33,731 bases of DNA, from the NCBI GenBank assembly GCA_020354045.1, contig CP070639.1, positions 2,705,826 through 2,739,556 of the forward strand, given 5' to 3'. The first letter of the stretch is position 1, and each line of letters opens with the position of its first letter. A model generated the notes under the pieces. That model had not been told where the DNA came from. It saw only the letters and a program-made list of their open reading frames with translations, and ran no database searches. Of the stretch, positions 8,764 to 17,775 are shown in pieces. The stretch is from Anaerolineales bacterium. Lineage in GTDB: Bacteria; Chloroflexota; Anaerolineae; Anaerolineales; UBA4823. The position numbers were made by a program, and so were the translations under genes.

Positions 8764-9933
8764 ATGCGTATAATTGTATTGGGTGGCGCAGGAAAGATGG
8801 GGTGTATAACGGTTCAGGATCTGGCTAAGGATGAGCGTGTCGATGAAGTTATTCTAGCAGACATGAACATGACATCAGCGAAAGCTGTCTCTGATTATCT
8901 ACAAAGTCCAAAGATCCGTATTCAACAAGTGGATATTAATGACACTGAAAATTTGGTAGCAGCGTTAAAAGGTTCAGACGCCTGTGTGAACGCTACGATC
9001 CGCCATACTAATCTGCAGGTAATGCGCGCCTGCATAAGAGCAGGCACGCACTATAATGATATGGGGGGATTATTCTTTGTCACCAGGAAGCAGATGGAAC
9101 TGTATAATGATTTCTTAGAAGCTGGGCTAAGCGCTGTTTTGGGTATGGGTTCTGCACCAGGTGTACCCAATATCCAGGCACGATATGCAGCCGACCGATT
9201 GGATAGCATAGAGAGCATTAAAATATATGACGGAATAAAACCTCCTCCAACCGATGAACCACTCTTTACCTATTCTGTTCCTACCATCGTCGATGAACTA
9301 ACAATGGAGCCCATGGTTTACAGGGAGGAGAAGTTCGTAGCGTGTGAACCTCTCAGTGAATTTGAGGATTATTGGTTCAGCTACCCTGTTGGGCTCCTGC
9401 CCATGCATCTATCCCTGCATTCCGAGGTTGCCACGCTGCCTTTGTCTTTTAAGGATAAAGGTGTAAAGGAGTGTTTCTTTAAAATTAATTATTGGGGTAT
9501 GTCTAAGCAAGTAGTTGAGAAGATACGCGTGCTGGCAGATTTTGGCTTTGGCGCCTCCGAAACTATAATTGTCAATGGCAATGCTGTAGTGCCAAGAGAG
9601 GTGATGGTACAGTTATTGTCTGGATACGTTCCCCCCATTACTTCATTTCTAGAACCAGCAAGCAAACAACCTCCAGACTGGACCAAAGAGATTGTAACCG
9701 AGGTGAAAGGGATGAAAGATGGCAAAGCGTTTACCTACAGACTCGGGACGCTTACCTGCCAAGGCGCACTGCCTACTGGTGTTGCGCCTGCAATAACAGC
9801 GATCTGGCAAGCAGAAAACAGGATACCCGCAGGAGCACATCCCCCAGAGTTGGTGATAGACCCGGTACCATTTTTCATGGAATTGGAACAGAGACAGATC
9901 TACACCCAAGTAACACACACATCTATGATTTGA
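8764..9933 (+). CDS. Saccharopine dehydrogenase family protein, lysine-6-dehydrogenase-like
   Basis: This 389-residue NAD(P)-dependent enzyme begins with a Rossmann fold (IIVLGGAGKMG at 3-13, acidic residue at the end of strand two in ILADMN). The saccharopine-dehydrogenase segments follow: VNATIRHTN, then AGTHYNDMGG, then LGMGSAPGVPN. The C-terminal domain (about 125-350) is the short form, as in lysine 6-dehydrogenase rather than yeast saccharopine reductase. GGAG lies 8 nt before the ATG. In the operon it could oxidatively deaminate the omega-amino group of lysine or a related diamine, giving the semialdehyde the flanking dehydrogenases use. The family call is firm, the substrate is inference. 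Confidence 0.82.
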   Translation: MRIIVLGGAGKMGCITVQDLAKDERVDEVILADMNMTSAKAVSDYLQSPKIRIQQVDINDTENLVAALKGSDACVNATIRHTNLQVMRACIRAGTHYNDMGGLFFVTRKQMELYNDFLEAGLSAVLGMGSAPGVPNIQARYAADRLDSIESIKIYDGIKPPPTDEPLFTYSVPTIVDELTMEPMVYREEKFVACEPLSEFEDYWFSYPVGLLPMHLSLHSEVATLPLSFKDKGVKECFFKINYWGMSKQVVEKIRVLADFGFGASETIIVNGNAVVPREVMVQLLSGYVPPITSFLEPASKQPPDWTKEIVTEVKGMKDGKAFTYRLGTLTCQGALPTGVAPAITAIWQAENRIPAGAHPPELVIDPVPFFMELEQRQIYTQVTHTSMI

Positions 9934-9955
9934 GTGATCTAAAGGGAGCAATGCC

Positions 9956-11863
9956 ATGCCAAAAGGTTACACTGGAAATATTTTACATGTTGATTTAACT
10001 CAAGGAAGGCTTGATGTCGAGATTCCCAGCGAAGCATTCTATCGAAAATATATGGGGGGTAGTGCAATGGGCATGTATTATATACATAAAGATATGCCAC
10101 CTGGGACTGACGCGCTTGCACCAGACGCTGTTTTAACACTGATGCTCAGCGTTACCACGGGCGCACCCATTTCTGGATTAAGTAGAATCAATGCCAATGC
10201 TAAATCTCCGGTTAGTGGGGCAATTGGGGATTCCCAAGCAGGGGGGTTCTTTCCGGCTGAGTTGAAATTCGCTGGATTTGATGGTTTAGTCATCAAAGGC
10301 AAGGCTGCAAAGCCAGTTTATTTAGCGATCATTGATGGTGTGCCAGAACTCAGAGATGCTCAACATCTTGTAGGAAAATTAACTGGTGAGGTAGATGCTG
10401 TCCTAAAAGCTGAACTCGGAGAACCTAAGGCTGAGATACTTCAACATGGCCCTGCGGCAGAGAATGGCGTGTTATTTTCCAGCCTAGTCAACATGGCAAA
10501 TCGTAATAATGGAAGAACGGGCTTGGGCTTGGTAATGGCTAGTAAAAATCTGCGCGCGATTGTTGTGCGCGGTAAACAAAAGGTAGAGGTAGCCGATACT
10601 CAATCATTATCCTCACTTCACAGGATTGGCCCAAAACTTATGCCAAATAATCCTGATATGGATAGTATCGGGCAGTATGGAACTGCGGGTGTCGTTATGC
10701 CCCAAAATATGATTGGCTCACTACCCACATATAACTACAACCAGGGGCAGTTTGAAGACTGTGATCCGATTAGTGGTGAGGTTATGTATGATACTGTATT
10801 GAAGGAGCGCGATACTTGCTATGCCTGCATCGTGCGCTGTAAACGGGTGGTTGAGATCACAGGGGACACCTATGAGGTTGATCCATTGTATGGAGGACCT
10901 GAATACGAAACATTAGCTACATTTGGATCCTACTGCGGGGTTGGGGATCTGGCAGCAATATCCAAGGCGAATGAAATATGCAACAAATATGGTGTTGATA
11001 CTATATCTTGTGGTGCAACAATCGCCTTTGCCATGGAGTGTTTTGAGAAAGGGATTATTGGATTGGAGGAGACTGGGGGATTAGAGTTAAAATTTGGCGA
11101 TGCGTCCGCAATGTTAGATGTTTTGGAGCAGATTGTTAATACTCGCGGTCCTTTGGGGCCTATACTTTCTCAAGGCTCCGCTCTGGCAGCAGAGTTCTGG
11201 GGACCAGAAGCTAAAACTTGTTTAATTACAGTAAAGAAACAAGAGGCACCAGCACATATGCCACAAGCAAAAAAGTCTCTGGGTTTGATTTATGCTGTCA
11301 ATCCCTTTGGTGCTGATCATCAATCCAGTGAACATGATCCCATGTACGAAGAAGAAACAGAAGAATTATATTTGACGCGCCTTGCAGAAATCGATCTTAA
11401 AGATCCCCCTCCTCCAGGCAGCTTGGGCCCAGAAAAGGTGCGATTTGCAGCCTACACACATATATTCTACAGTCTGTTAGATACACTAGAACTATGCCAA
11501 TTTGTCTGGGGCCCTGCCTGGACCCTTTATGGTCCGAGCGATATTGTGAATATGGTCAACGCGATCACTGGATGGAATGTTAGCCTTTACGAGTTGATGA
11601 AGGTTGGCGAGCGGCGTTTAAATATGTTGCGAGTATTTAATGCGCGTGAGGGCTTTAGTAGAGCTGAGGACAAATTGCCAGAAAAGTTCTTCAAACCGTT
11701 AACAGGTTCAGGTCCAACATCAGGGATTGCCCTCAACAAAAAAGAGTTTGAAGATACTCTTGATCTCTACTATGCATTGAACGGCTGGACACAAGATGGC
11801 ATACCCACGCGAGCTAAACTGGTCGAACTTGGTATTGAGTGGTCAGCTGAATATATTAATTAA
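9956..11863 (+). CDS. aor: Tungsten-dependent aldehyde ferredoxin oxidoreductase
   Basis: This 635-residue enzyme oxidises aldehydes to acids with ferredoxin as acceptor, using a tungsto-bispterin and one [4Fe-4S] cluster. The N-terminal domain (about 4-210) is typical: YTGNILHVDLT, then YMGGSAMGMYY, then ANRNNGRTGLG. The cluster ligands C288, C291 and C295 (CxxCxxxC) and a distal C514 in LELCQF are all present. GPEYET at 315-320 and KYGVDTIS at 344-351 are other family signatures. Length is normal. It starts 22 nt after the saccharopine-dehydrogenase-type gene and ends 9 nt before a class III aminotransferase. It offers a low-potential, ferredoxin-reducing alternative to the two NAD-linked aldehyde dehydrogenases. 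No pterin-synthesis gene is in the window. Confidence 0.95.
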   Translation: MPKGYTGNILHVDLTQGRLDVEIPSEAFYRKYMGGSAMGMYYIHKDMPPGTDALAPDAVLTLMLSVTTGAPISGLSRINANAKSPVSGAIGDSQAGGFFPAELKFAGFDGLVIKGKAAKPVYLAIIDGVPELRDAQHLVGKLTGEVDAVLKAELGEPKAEILQHGPAAENGVLFSSLVNMANRNNGRTGLGLVMASKNLRAIVVRGKQKVEVADTQSLSSLHRIGPKLMPNNPDMDSIGQYGTAGVVMPQNMIGSLPTYNYNQGQFEDCDPISGEVMYDTVLKERDTCYACIVRCKRVVEITGDTYEVDPLYGGPEYETLATFGSYCGVGDLAAISKANEICNKYGVDTISCGATIAFAMECFEKGIIGLEETGGLELKFGDASAMLDVLEQIVNTRGPLGPILSQGSALAAEFWGPEAKTCLITVKKQEAPAHMPQAKKSLGLIYAVNPFGADHQSSEHDPMYEEETEELYLTRLAEIDLKDPPPPGSLGPEKVRFAAYTHIFYSLLDTLELCQFVWGPAWTLYGPSDIVNMVNAITGWNVSLYELMKVGERRLNMLRVFNAREGFSRAEDKLPEKFFKPLTGSGPTSGIALNKKEFEDTLDLYYALNGWTQDGIPTRAKLVELGIEWSAEYIN

Positions 11864-11872
11864 GGAGTAGGT

Positions 11873-13141
11873 ATGAGTACAGATCCTCAAAATCACCTTT
11901 CACCCGTCTGGACCAAATATACACCCATCACGGCTGCCAGGGGTGAAGGTTGTTATCTCTATGATCAGGATGGCAAAGCTTATCTGGATTTCACCAGTGG
12001 TATTGGTGTTACGAACACGGGACATTGTCACCCCAAGGTCGTCGAGGCAATCCAAAAACAGGCTGGGCTGCTATTACACGGGCAAGTAAACATTGTCCGG
12101 CATGAACCACTATTGGGGCTAATCAGTGAGCTGCAAACCATATTTCCGCCTGAGATTGATGCTTATTTCTTCAGCAACTCTGGTGCGGAAGCTGTGGAAG
12201 GTGCGATGAAATTAGCCAGGCAGGCCACCGGACGCACAAATATTATTGTCTTCCAGGGTAGTTTCCATGGAAGAACAGTAGGAACGATGTCCCTAACCAC
12301 ATCAAAGACCATTTACCGGGCTGGCTACCAACCGCTCATGCCGGGTGTATTTGTAGCACCTTATCCGTATGCTTATCGTTATGGTTGGGGTGAGGAGCAA
12401 ACCAGTGCCTGGTGCCTGGAAGAGTTGGAGTATCTTCTAACCACACAAACCGCTCCACAAGAGACAGCTGCAATCCTCATCGAACCTGTGCTTGGTGAGG
12501 GCGGCTATGTCGTACCTCCCGCAAGTTTCTTACGTGGTCTGCGAAAAGTATGTGACCAACATGGTATCCTGTTGATTGTGGATGAAATTCAATCAGGTTT
12601 TGGACGTACTGGTCGTTGGTTTGGCTATGAACATTTTGGGATTGCGCCGGACATCATCACGGTTGCCAAAGGGCTGGCATCAGGGATGCCTTTATCTGGC
12701 GTGTTTAGCAGTATGGATCTCATGAACCGCTGGGATCCTGGTTCTCATGGAGGTACATACGGAGGAAATGCGGTATCCGCTGCAGCGGCTGTTGCAACAG
12801 TTAAGGCGATGCGTGAAGAGAATATGCTGCTAAATGCTAAAAATCGAGGTGTTCAGATGATGAGTGGTTTGCGTCATCTGCAAGAAGAGTATCCGAGTAT
12901 CGGGGATGTGCGTGGTTTAGGGCTTATGATCGGTACGGAAATCCGCACCAAGGATAATAAACCGGATAAGCATTTAGCCAAAGCAATTGTTCATGCTTGC
13001 CAGGATGAAAATCTACTTCTGTTAACATGTGGTCCATGGGATAATACCATCCGATGGATTCCACCGCTGGTGGTAAACTCTGAACAAATTGATCAGGCAC
13101 TGCAAATATTTGCAAATGCACTTCGGAAGGTTGAAGTTTAA
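11873..13141 (+). CDS. Class III aminotransferase, 4-aminobutyrate aminotransferase-like
   Basis: This 422-residue PLP enzyme belongs to the GabT/ornithine aminotransferase group. Visible are SNSGAEAVEGAMKLAR (101-116), FHGRTVGTMS, EPVLGEGGY, D237 in LIVDEIQSGFGRTG and the Schiff-base lysine K266 in TVAKGLASGMP. It moves a terminal amino group from an omega-amino acid to a keto acid, leaving a semialdehyde. GGAG precedes the ATG with good spacing and the gap to the oxidoreductase gene is 9 nt, so it is the last gene of the operon. It is only distantly similar to the aminotransferase at 5891, so the operon carries two different deamination steps. Exact substrate (GABA, beta-alanine, 5-aminovalerate, putrescine) is not decidable here. 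Confidence 0.93.
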   Translation: MSTDPQNHLSPVWTKYTPITAARGEGCYLYDQDGKAYLDFTSGIGVTNTGHCHPKVVEAIQKQAGLLLHGQVNIVRHEPLLGLISELQTIFPPEIDAYFFSNSGAEAVEGAMKLARQATGRTNIIVFQGSFHGRTVGTMSLTTSKTIYRAGYQPLMPGVFVAPYPYAYRYGWGEEQTSAWCLEELEYLLTTQTAPQETAAILIEPVLGEGGYVVPPASFLRGLRKVCDQHGILLIVDEIQSGFGRTGRWFGYEHFGIAPDIITVAKGLASGMPLSGVFSSMDLMNRWDPGSHGGTYGGNAVSAAAAVATVKAMREENMLLNAKNRGVQMMSGLRHLQEEYPSIGDVRGLGLMIGTEIRTKDNKPDKHLAKAIVHACQDENLLLLTCGPWDNTIRWIPPLVVNSEQIDQALQIFANALRKVEV

Positions 13142-13240
13142 CTTCCTATTTAGTGCTGGCTTGTTCAAGTGAGAGTCAATAATTGCTTGTCATAGATAAG
13201 GACCAGATAATCAAATCTGATGACCAAGTAAACATACTGC

Positions 13241-13268
13241 CCTAAATTTCGGGTGGTAGAAATTTAGG
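13241..13268. terminator. Hairpin between the catabolic operon and the convergent VOC gene
   Basis: A perfect 10-bp inverted repeat, cctaaatttc/gaaatttagg, has an 8-nt loop. It is AT-rich and lacks a clear U-tract. It is the only obvious dyad in the 173-bp convergent gap 13142-13314, so it is a plausible terminator. Confidence 0.45.
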
Positions 13269-13314
13269 ATAGTTGCCAGTTTATTCGAGATAACCTAGAG
13301 GCGCAAGGATGGAT

Positions 13315-14187
13315 TTATATTAATAGGTGGATGGAATCAGGGTCAGAAACCATGATTTGGTCCGGATGATAATGAATGAATGGCTCTGTTAGCGTAAGCT
13401 TGGATTTTGTAAGTCGTTTAAGCAATTCCTGGCGTGCTGAACCATCTGGAATGCGTAACTCATAGGCGATCAAGCCAATGTGGTCTGCTGAGGACGGAGG
13501 AGCACTCTTGCTGTTCCATGTATTCAGCCCAATATGATGGTGATACCCCCCAGCAGCTAGAAAGAGTGCACCCGGATAATTACGTTGAGTTACCTCTAAT
13601 CCCAAAACCTGGTTGTAAAACTTTTCTGATTGCAGCAGGTCCGAAACTTGAAGATGGATATGCCCAATGTCCGTCTCTGGATGGATGCCTCTCCATGTTG
13701 TGTCATTTTCTCTTGCTGCGTTTATTAATCCTCTGAAATCCAGTGGTTCCGAAACCATCTCAACCATACCGTTTTTTATGGGCCAACTTTCTCGTGGCCG
13801 GTCAATATATATTTCAATGCCATTTCCATCCTGGTCGGCTAGATAAAGCGCCTCGCTAACCAAATGGTCCGAACCTCCATAAATTGGCCATTGGCTTTCA
13901 AGAAGCCGGATTAATAATGCACCCATGACTGAACGATTGGGTAACCGAATTGCAAAATGATATAAACCGGTGGTGTGGGTTTCTTTGGGTTTAGCAGCAG
14001 GGTTAGAAACTAATACCAGCAGGGCAGGTGATATGCCATTGGCGGATAAAAAGGCTTTGTTATTGGTTTTTTCATATAATTGAAAACCAAGCAGTTCCTG
14101 GTAAAAAGCAAGCGCTGTTTTTAGATCTGAAACTTGCAGCTGCACAGACCCGATGTGGGTATCATGAGGTAAATTATATTGAAGCAT
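13315..14187 (-). CDS. Two-domain VOC family protein (CatE/glyoxalase-like)
   Basis: This 290-residue protein has two vicinal-oxygen-chelate modules: about 9-128 starting HIGSVQLQVSDL, and about 172-290 starting DIGHIHLQVSDL. It has the layout of Bacillus CatE-type extradiol dioxygenases. Only the second module keeps likely metal ligands: H176, a His run at 216-218 and possibly E243. The first has Ser where the first His would be (IGS). The usual C-terminal acidic ligand position reads IHLLI. It may be a ring-cleaving dioxygenase, but in an anaerobe another VOC reaction (lyase, isomerase, resistance) is equally possible. It ends 173 bp from the convergent aminotransferase and begins 15 bp from the stop of the large lipoprotein. 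Confidence 0.8.
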   Translation of the reverse strand: MLQYNLPHDTHIGSVQLQVSDLKTALAFYQELLGFQLYEKTNNKAFLSANGISPALLVLVSNPAAKPKETHTTGLYHFAIRLPNRSVMGALLIRLLESQWPIYGGSDHLVSEALYLADQDGNGIEIYIDRPRESWPIKNGMVEMVSEPLDFRGLINAARENDTTWRGIHPETDIGHIHLQVSDLLQSEKFYNQVLGLEVTQRNYPGALFLAAGGYHHHIGLNTWNSKSAPPSSADHIGLIAYELRIPDGSARQELLKRLTKSKLTLTEPFIHYHPDQIMVSDPDSIHLLI

Positions 14188-14202
14188 GTATCTCTACTCG
14201 AG

Positions 14203-16695
14203 TTAAGGGCTGCCAAGCAGGCGGGGAAACCAAAATTTTAATATTTCCTCAGCTGGCTTGCCATGAATTGACCAAGATTTATCCTGTAAAGCTGCTGGTG
14301 GAAAATAACCACGACTTATAAAACCAGCAATCCAATTACGTTGATTTATCGCGGTAAGCAGAGAGGTATAGATATCTGCCTGTTCATCCAGGTCGAGGTC
14401 GAAATTATCGTAGGGTGGAACGGGTTGAGCGAACTGTGTAAATTCTAAACATTGCGAATCGATTGGGTCGGGTAGACATCCAGTAACTGCGCCATCGACA
14501 CTCGGGTAGGCTATAGATACTACAATAGGTTTGCTTGATGCCTGGTAGAGGGGAAGCGCATAAGTATCGAGAAGCTCAGCAGCTCTGGCCAGAATATCAC
14601 TTTGTGTAGGTGAATTATTACTGGCCAGTGAAGAAGAAAACTCAAGATAGATCACGTCGACCAAGTCCAGAATTGGAGGAGGACCAGCTTCTAATTGATC
14701 AATGGTCAAAGCCCAGGCAAGCTTGCCATTAAACCTGGATTTCACCTCTTGCAGCAGATTACGCCAGCGTGTTTGAGCATCTTCTGGAACTCCTGATGGT
14801 GATCCATCTGCCACAATTCCTCCGGGAAGAGCAGGACTGATCCAAGCACCACCTATTACGATCATTTGAGAACCAGATTGAGCAGCCAGATCTGCATGGT
14901 GCAAGATAAAATTTCGATAACGTTCGAACCATACAACCCACCAGGAGGTATCGCGTCGTCCAGCCATCCACCAATCAGCGATACTCCCAGGGAATCTGGG
15001 TGTTGGTATTAACGCGGTTTGCATACCACCTTCTCTCACATTAGCCAAGGTGACATTTAAATCATACCAAAGCGCATCCTTACCGGGAACAAGCTCCAAT
15101 ATGGGTGGAGAATTTCTTGTATAAGTCCAGGTAGGTGAAACAATTGTCCAATTTGCACCGGTTTTTTTTATGTCTTCCACGGTATGTGATGTCCGCGCTA
15201 ACCAGCCAGGGTGGAAGTCAGCGAGCAGTTCAATACCAGCCATAAATTCTGTGCCTAGCAGATTGACCGCAGCATCAGTCGATACAGATGGAGGGTACGC
15301 CTGCATCCAATTCCAGGCATCGACCTGTTCGATGATTGTTTGTTGGAATAAGCCAGAACTCACCGGATAACCCGAATTTCCTGTTCCAGCGGTGTTGATA
15401 TCATCGGCAATACTGCACTGGTCATTTCTACAATAACGGTAGCTAATATTTCCTACAATATCCATTGGGCTTAATAATATATAAGCCCAACGATTTTCTG
15501 CTAAGCGCCACATGGGTATGGGTTCAGTCCAACCAAATAATGGTTTAAATTGGATAGAAAGGTAATCGTTGGCAGGAGTATTTGCTGGAACGGTTACATC
15601 GAAGGTAATGGGCGCAGAATTTCCGCTACTCCAGGATTCTATGACATCATTGTATTCGGAATCTACATCCGGAACAATCAGTTCCCGAGAGCGCTTCTCT
15701 CCATCCAGTGTGTGCTCTGCATTCCAGAATCCATCACCTAGTGTATAAAAGTAGCGAATATGGGTCCCGACTGGCAATGGTAGGGTGATTTCGTAATGCC
15801 CTTCGGGTTGAAGGCTAAGGATGGGCATACGTGCAGCCAATGTGTTTATGCCACCTGCCAGATCAGCAAATGTATTTCCTAGCTGGTACAGGTTCCCAGC
15901 CATACGGATTGGAACAGCTGGAATTGTACCTGGCGGTACATTCACTTTAAGCGTAATGTTAACCACTGGAGCGGGATAGAGACGCAGCTCCGCTGGTGTG
16001 GTCGCATCTGCAGCAACCACTGCACCTTGCTGAAACACTAGATGAGAACCATTTACAGACAGCGCAACCAGATTGTGTATACCTGGTGGCAAACCTTCCA
16101 TCAAGTATGTGCCATCCGAGGCGGTAAATGTTTGGTATCCTGCGGCAGAGACTAGAAGATTGGGAATTGGGTAACCGGTTATTGCATCCAGTGCTGTTCC
16201 ACTGATCCGACCCGTGGGACCTGTGAATTGGGTATCCGTCCACCTGCTGACGACATCCTGGACAACTCCAGGTCCTTCGACATGGTACACGCGATAGCGT
16301 AGTTGCCGCCCATCTGAGATGTGTTCTTCAACAGGCGCGGGAGTCCCATGGCGTGAATATCGGTACTTTATAATTGAACCAATTGGAAAGGATAGAGTTA
16401 TTGAGTAGCGCCTGTCACCCTCAGTCTGCATTGGAAAGGTTTTCGTGCTGAAAGCCAAGCCGCTCACTTCGTCCAGAACGTTCAGTGTGAGTGATTGCCC
16501 CTCGGGCGAGTTGGCTGGAATTATCACCTGGAAAGTTATCTCGCTTTGCGGCAATGGAGTGGGCGTTGGTAATGAATTATCCGGGATTTCAGTTTTATCA
16601 GAGGGTGAAGGCTCAAGAGTTGGAAGTGATAGTGTACATGCCAGACCCGTAATGATCAATATCACGGGCAACAGAAATTTTACAGTTTTGTGCAT
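14203..16695 (-). CDS. Large lipoprotein: CBM20-like modules and glycoside-hydrolase-type TIM barrel
   Basis: This protein of about 830 residues starts with a lipoprotein signal (lipobox ITGLAC, C20) and a Pro/Ser/Thr linker. Three related beta domains (about 53-152, 246-355, 363-463) share a FxVxxPxxTP-type opening and the IxYRY / RYFY strand of starch-binding CBM20-like folds. A carboxypeptidase-regulatory-like domain (about 162-240, with GRISGTALDAITGYPIPN) lies between the first two. The C-terminal region (about 480-830) looks like a TIM barrel of the GH113/GTA type, ending with HGKPAEEILKFWF. Location is inferred to be the outside of the cell membrane, acting on or sensing carbohydrate. 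I start at 16695 because this gives a standard 20-residue signal. An ATG at 16755 would add 20 residues. Neither start has a clear ribosome-binding site. Confidence 0.8.
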   Translation of the reverse strand: MHKTVKFLLPVILIITGLACTLSLPTLEPSPSDKTEIPDNSLPTPTPLPQSEITFQVIIPANSPEGQSLTLNVLDEVSGLAFSTKTFPMQTEGDRRYSITLSFPIGSIIKYRYSRHGTPAPVEEHISDGRQLRYRVYHVEGPGVVQDVVSRWTDTQFTGPTGRISGTALDAITGYPIPNLLVSAAGYQTFTASDGTYLMEGLPPGIHNLVALSVNGSHLVFQQGAVVAADATTPAELRLYPAPVVNITLKVNVPPGTIPAVPIRMAGNLYQLGNTFADLAGGINTLAARMPILSLQPEGHYEITLPLPVGTHIRYFYTLGDGFWNAEHTLDGEKRSRELIVPDVDSEYNDVIESWSSGNSAPITFDVTVPANTPANDYLSIQFKPLFGWTEPIPMWRLAENRWAYILLSPMDIVGNISYRYCRNDQCSIADDINTAGTGNSGYPVSSGLFQQTIIEQVDAWNWMQAYPPSVSTDAAVNLLGTEFMAGIELLADFHPGWLARTSHTVEDIKKTGANWTIVSPTWTYTRNSPPILELVPGKDALWYDLNVTLANVREGGMQTALIPTPRFPGSIADWWMAGRRDTSWWVVWFERYRNFILHHADLAAQSGSQMIVIGGAWISPALPGGIVADGSPSGVPEDAQTRWRNLLQEVKSRFNGKLAWALTIDQLEAGPPPILDLVDVIYLEFSSSLASNNSPTQSDILARAAELLDTYALPLYQASSKPIVVSIAYPSVDGAVTGCLPDPIDSQCLEFTQFAQPVPPYDNFDLDLDEQADIYTSLLTAINQRNWIAGFISRGYFPPAALQDKSWSIHGKPAEEILKFWFPRLLGSP

Positions 16696-16772
16696 CGGTA
16701 AGTGAGAACTCGGGTGAAATGAGTTGTGATTAAGCTTGAATAATTTTCTAATCATAATTTGATTTCACGGGT

Positions 16773-17582
16773 TCATTGATCGCTATCAGTATGAATTAAT
16801 TGCAACAAAAGCTCCAGATTGACTATCTTGATGACCGGGATTCGTAAATGTGTGAGGTTGGCTAATTCTACCATCAGGAAACCAGAGTTAATTCTTATTC
16901 GACGTATTTGGCGCCAGGGAAGCAGGCGAGATTGATACTTAATACCACTCAAATGCACCTCAACAGCACCGAATTCTACCCATTTACCACTAATAAAATA
17001 TTCTTGAATTTTCTTGGACTGCTGGGGGTATATGGCTCTCTTAAGAAGACTCAACAAAATATCGAAATTTTCAACTTTGTGGTCAAGCTGGAGGCGGGTT
17101 CCATTTTCCAAAAATAGGTAAGCGCGTGAGATTGGTTGCAGGTTAAGTTCTAAGAAATTTGGTTGTACAGTATTATGAGAAAGTCCACAAATAACTGACC
17201 AGGGAATGCTCATCGTTGTGTTGGTGTGGATGTGCACGCCATTATTACGGATTGTGATGTAGTAACGAGAGCGATTGAAAAGGTAAAGTGTGAATACGCC
17301 AAACGCGAAGGTACCTAGTAAAGATACCGAATACCAGGGTCGACTCCAGGCCTGGGATGCAACCAAGCCATGATGCGTATAGCCAACGTAATACCTGTAT
17401 AAGCCATATGCGAGGGGAGCTAACGTGGTGAATGAGCCCATCAAAACCACCACCCCAAAGTGACGCCAATCAAGTTTACGCCTGCGGTGAATTGAGATAG
17501 GTTTACCTAGGTCAGGACTCGCTTCGTTATTCGCAATTTGAGATTTTCCGGTAGCGTACATGTTGGTATTCACAGAATGCAA
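16773..17582 (-). CDS. Two-TM membrane protein with PH-like repeats (DUF6585-like)
   Basis: This 269-residue protein has a polar N-terminus and two membrane segments (about 43-65 and 85-102). The remainder is beta-rich: YYITIRNNGVHIHT, then IPWSVICGL, and later YQSRLLPWRQIRRIRI. The second block repeats the pattern of the first: a strand, then a proline-tryptophan turn. This suggests two PH/bacterial-PH-like modules, as in DUF6585-type proteins. That family name is a tentative recollection and no function is known to me. The gene lies in the same direction as the lipoprotein downstream, with a gap of about 77 bp to the chosen start. ATG at 17582; several later ATGs are possible. Confidence 0.6.
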   Translation of the reverse strand: MHSVNTNMYATGKSQIANNEASPDLGKPISIHRRRKLDWRHFGVVVLMGSFTTLAPLAYGLYRYYVGYTHHGLVASQAWSRPWYSVSLLGTFAFGVFTLYLFNRSRYYITIRNNGVHIHTNTTMSIPWSVICGLSHNTVQPNFLELNLQPISRAYLFLENGTRLQLDHKVENFDILLSLLKRAIYPQQSKKIQEYFISGKWVEFGAVEVHLSGIKYQSRLLPWRQIRRIRINSGFLMVELANLTHLRIPVIKIVNLELLLQLIHTDSDQ

Positions 17583-17680
17583 CTTTTGTGCCAGATAATA
17601 TAATATTTATGACCTACTACCTTAGATTTCTCTGCCTTAGTATAAGAAAGAGGGGGGAAACTCCCGTAATTAGTAATGAA

Positions 17681-17723
17681 GGGCATGGCGTTTCGATTAA
17701 CAATTAAACAAAACGCCATGCCC
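17681..17723 (-). terminator. Terminator after the acyl-CoA cluster
   Basis: A perfect 13-bp inverted repeat, gggcatggcgttt at 17681-17693 and aaacgccatgccc at 17711-17723, has a 17-nt loop. It lies about 50 bp after the stop of the last DUF35 gene. On the minus strand it is followed by an AT-rich stretch (TTCATTACTAATT). Confidence 0.65.
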
Positions 17724-17775
17724 AATCTGCCGTTATACACTTGACCAGCTTAATCAATCGATTTCAATGTTAGTT

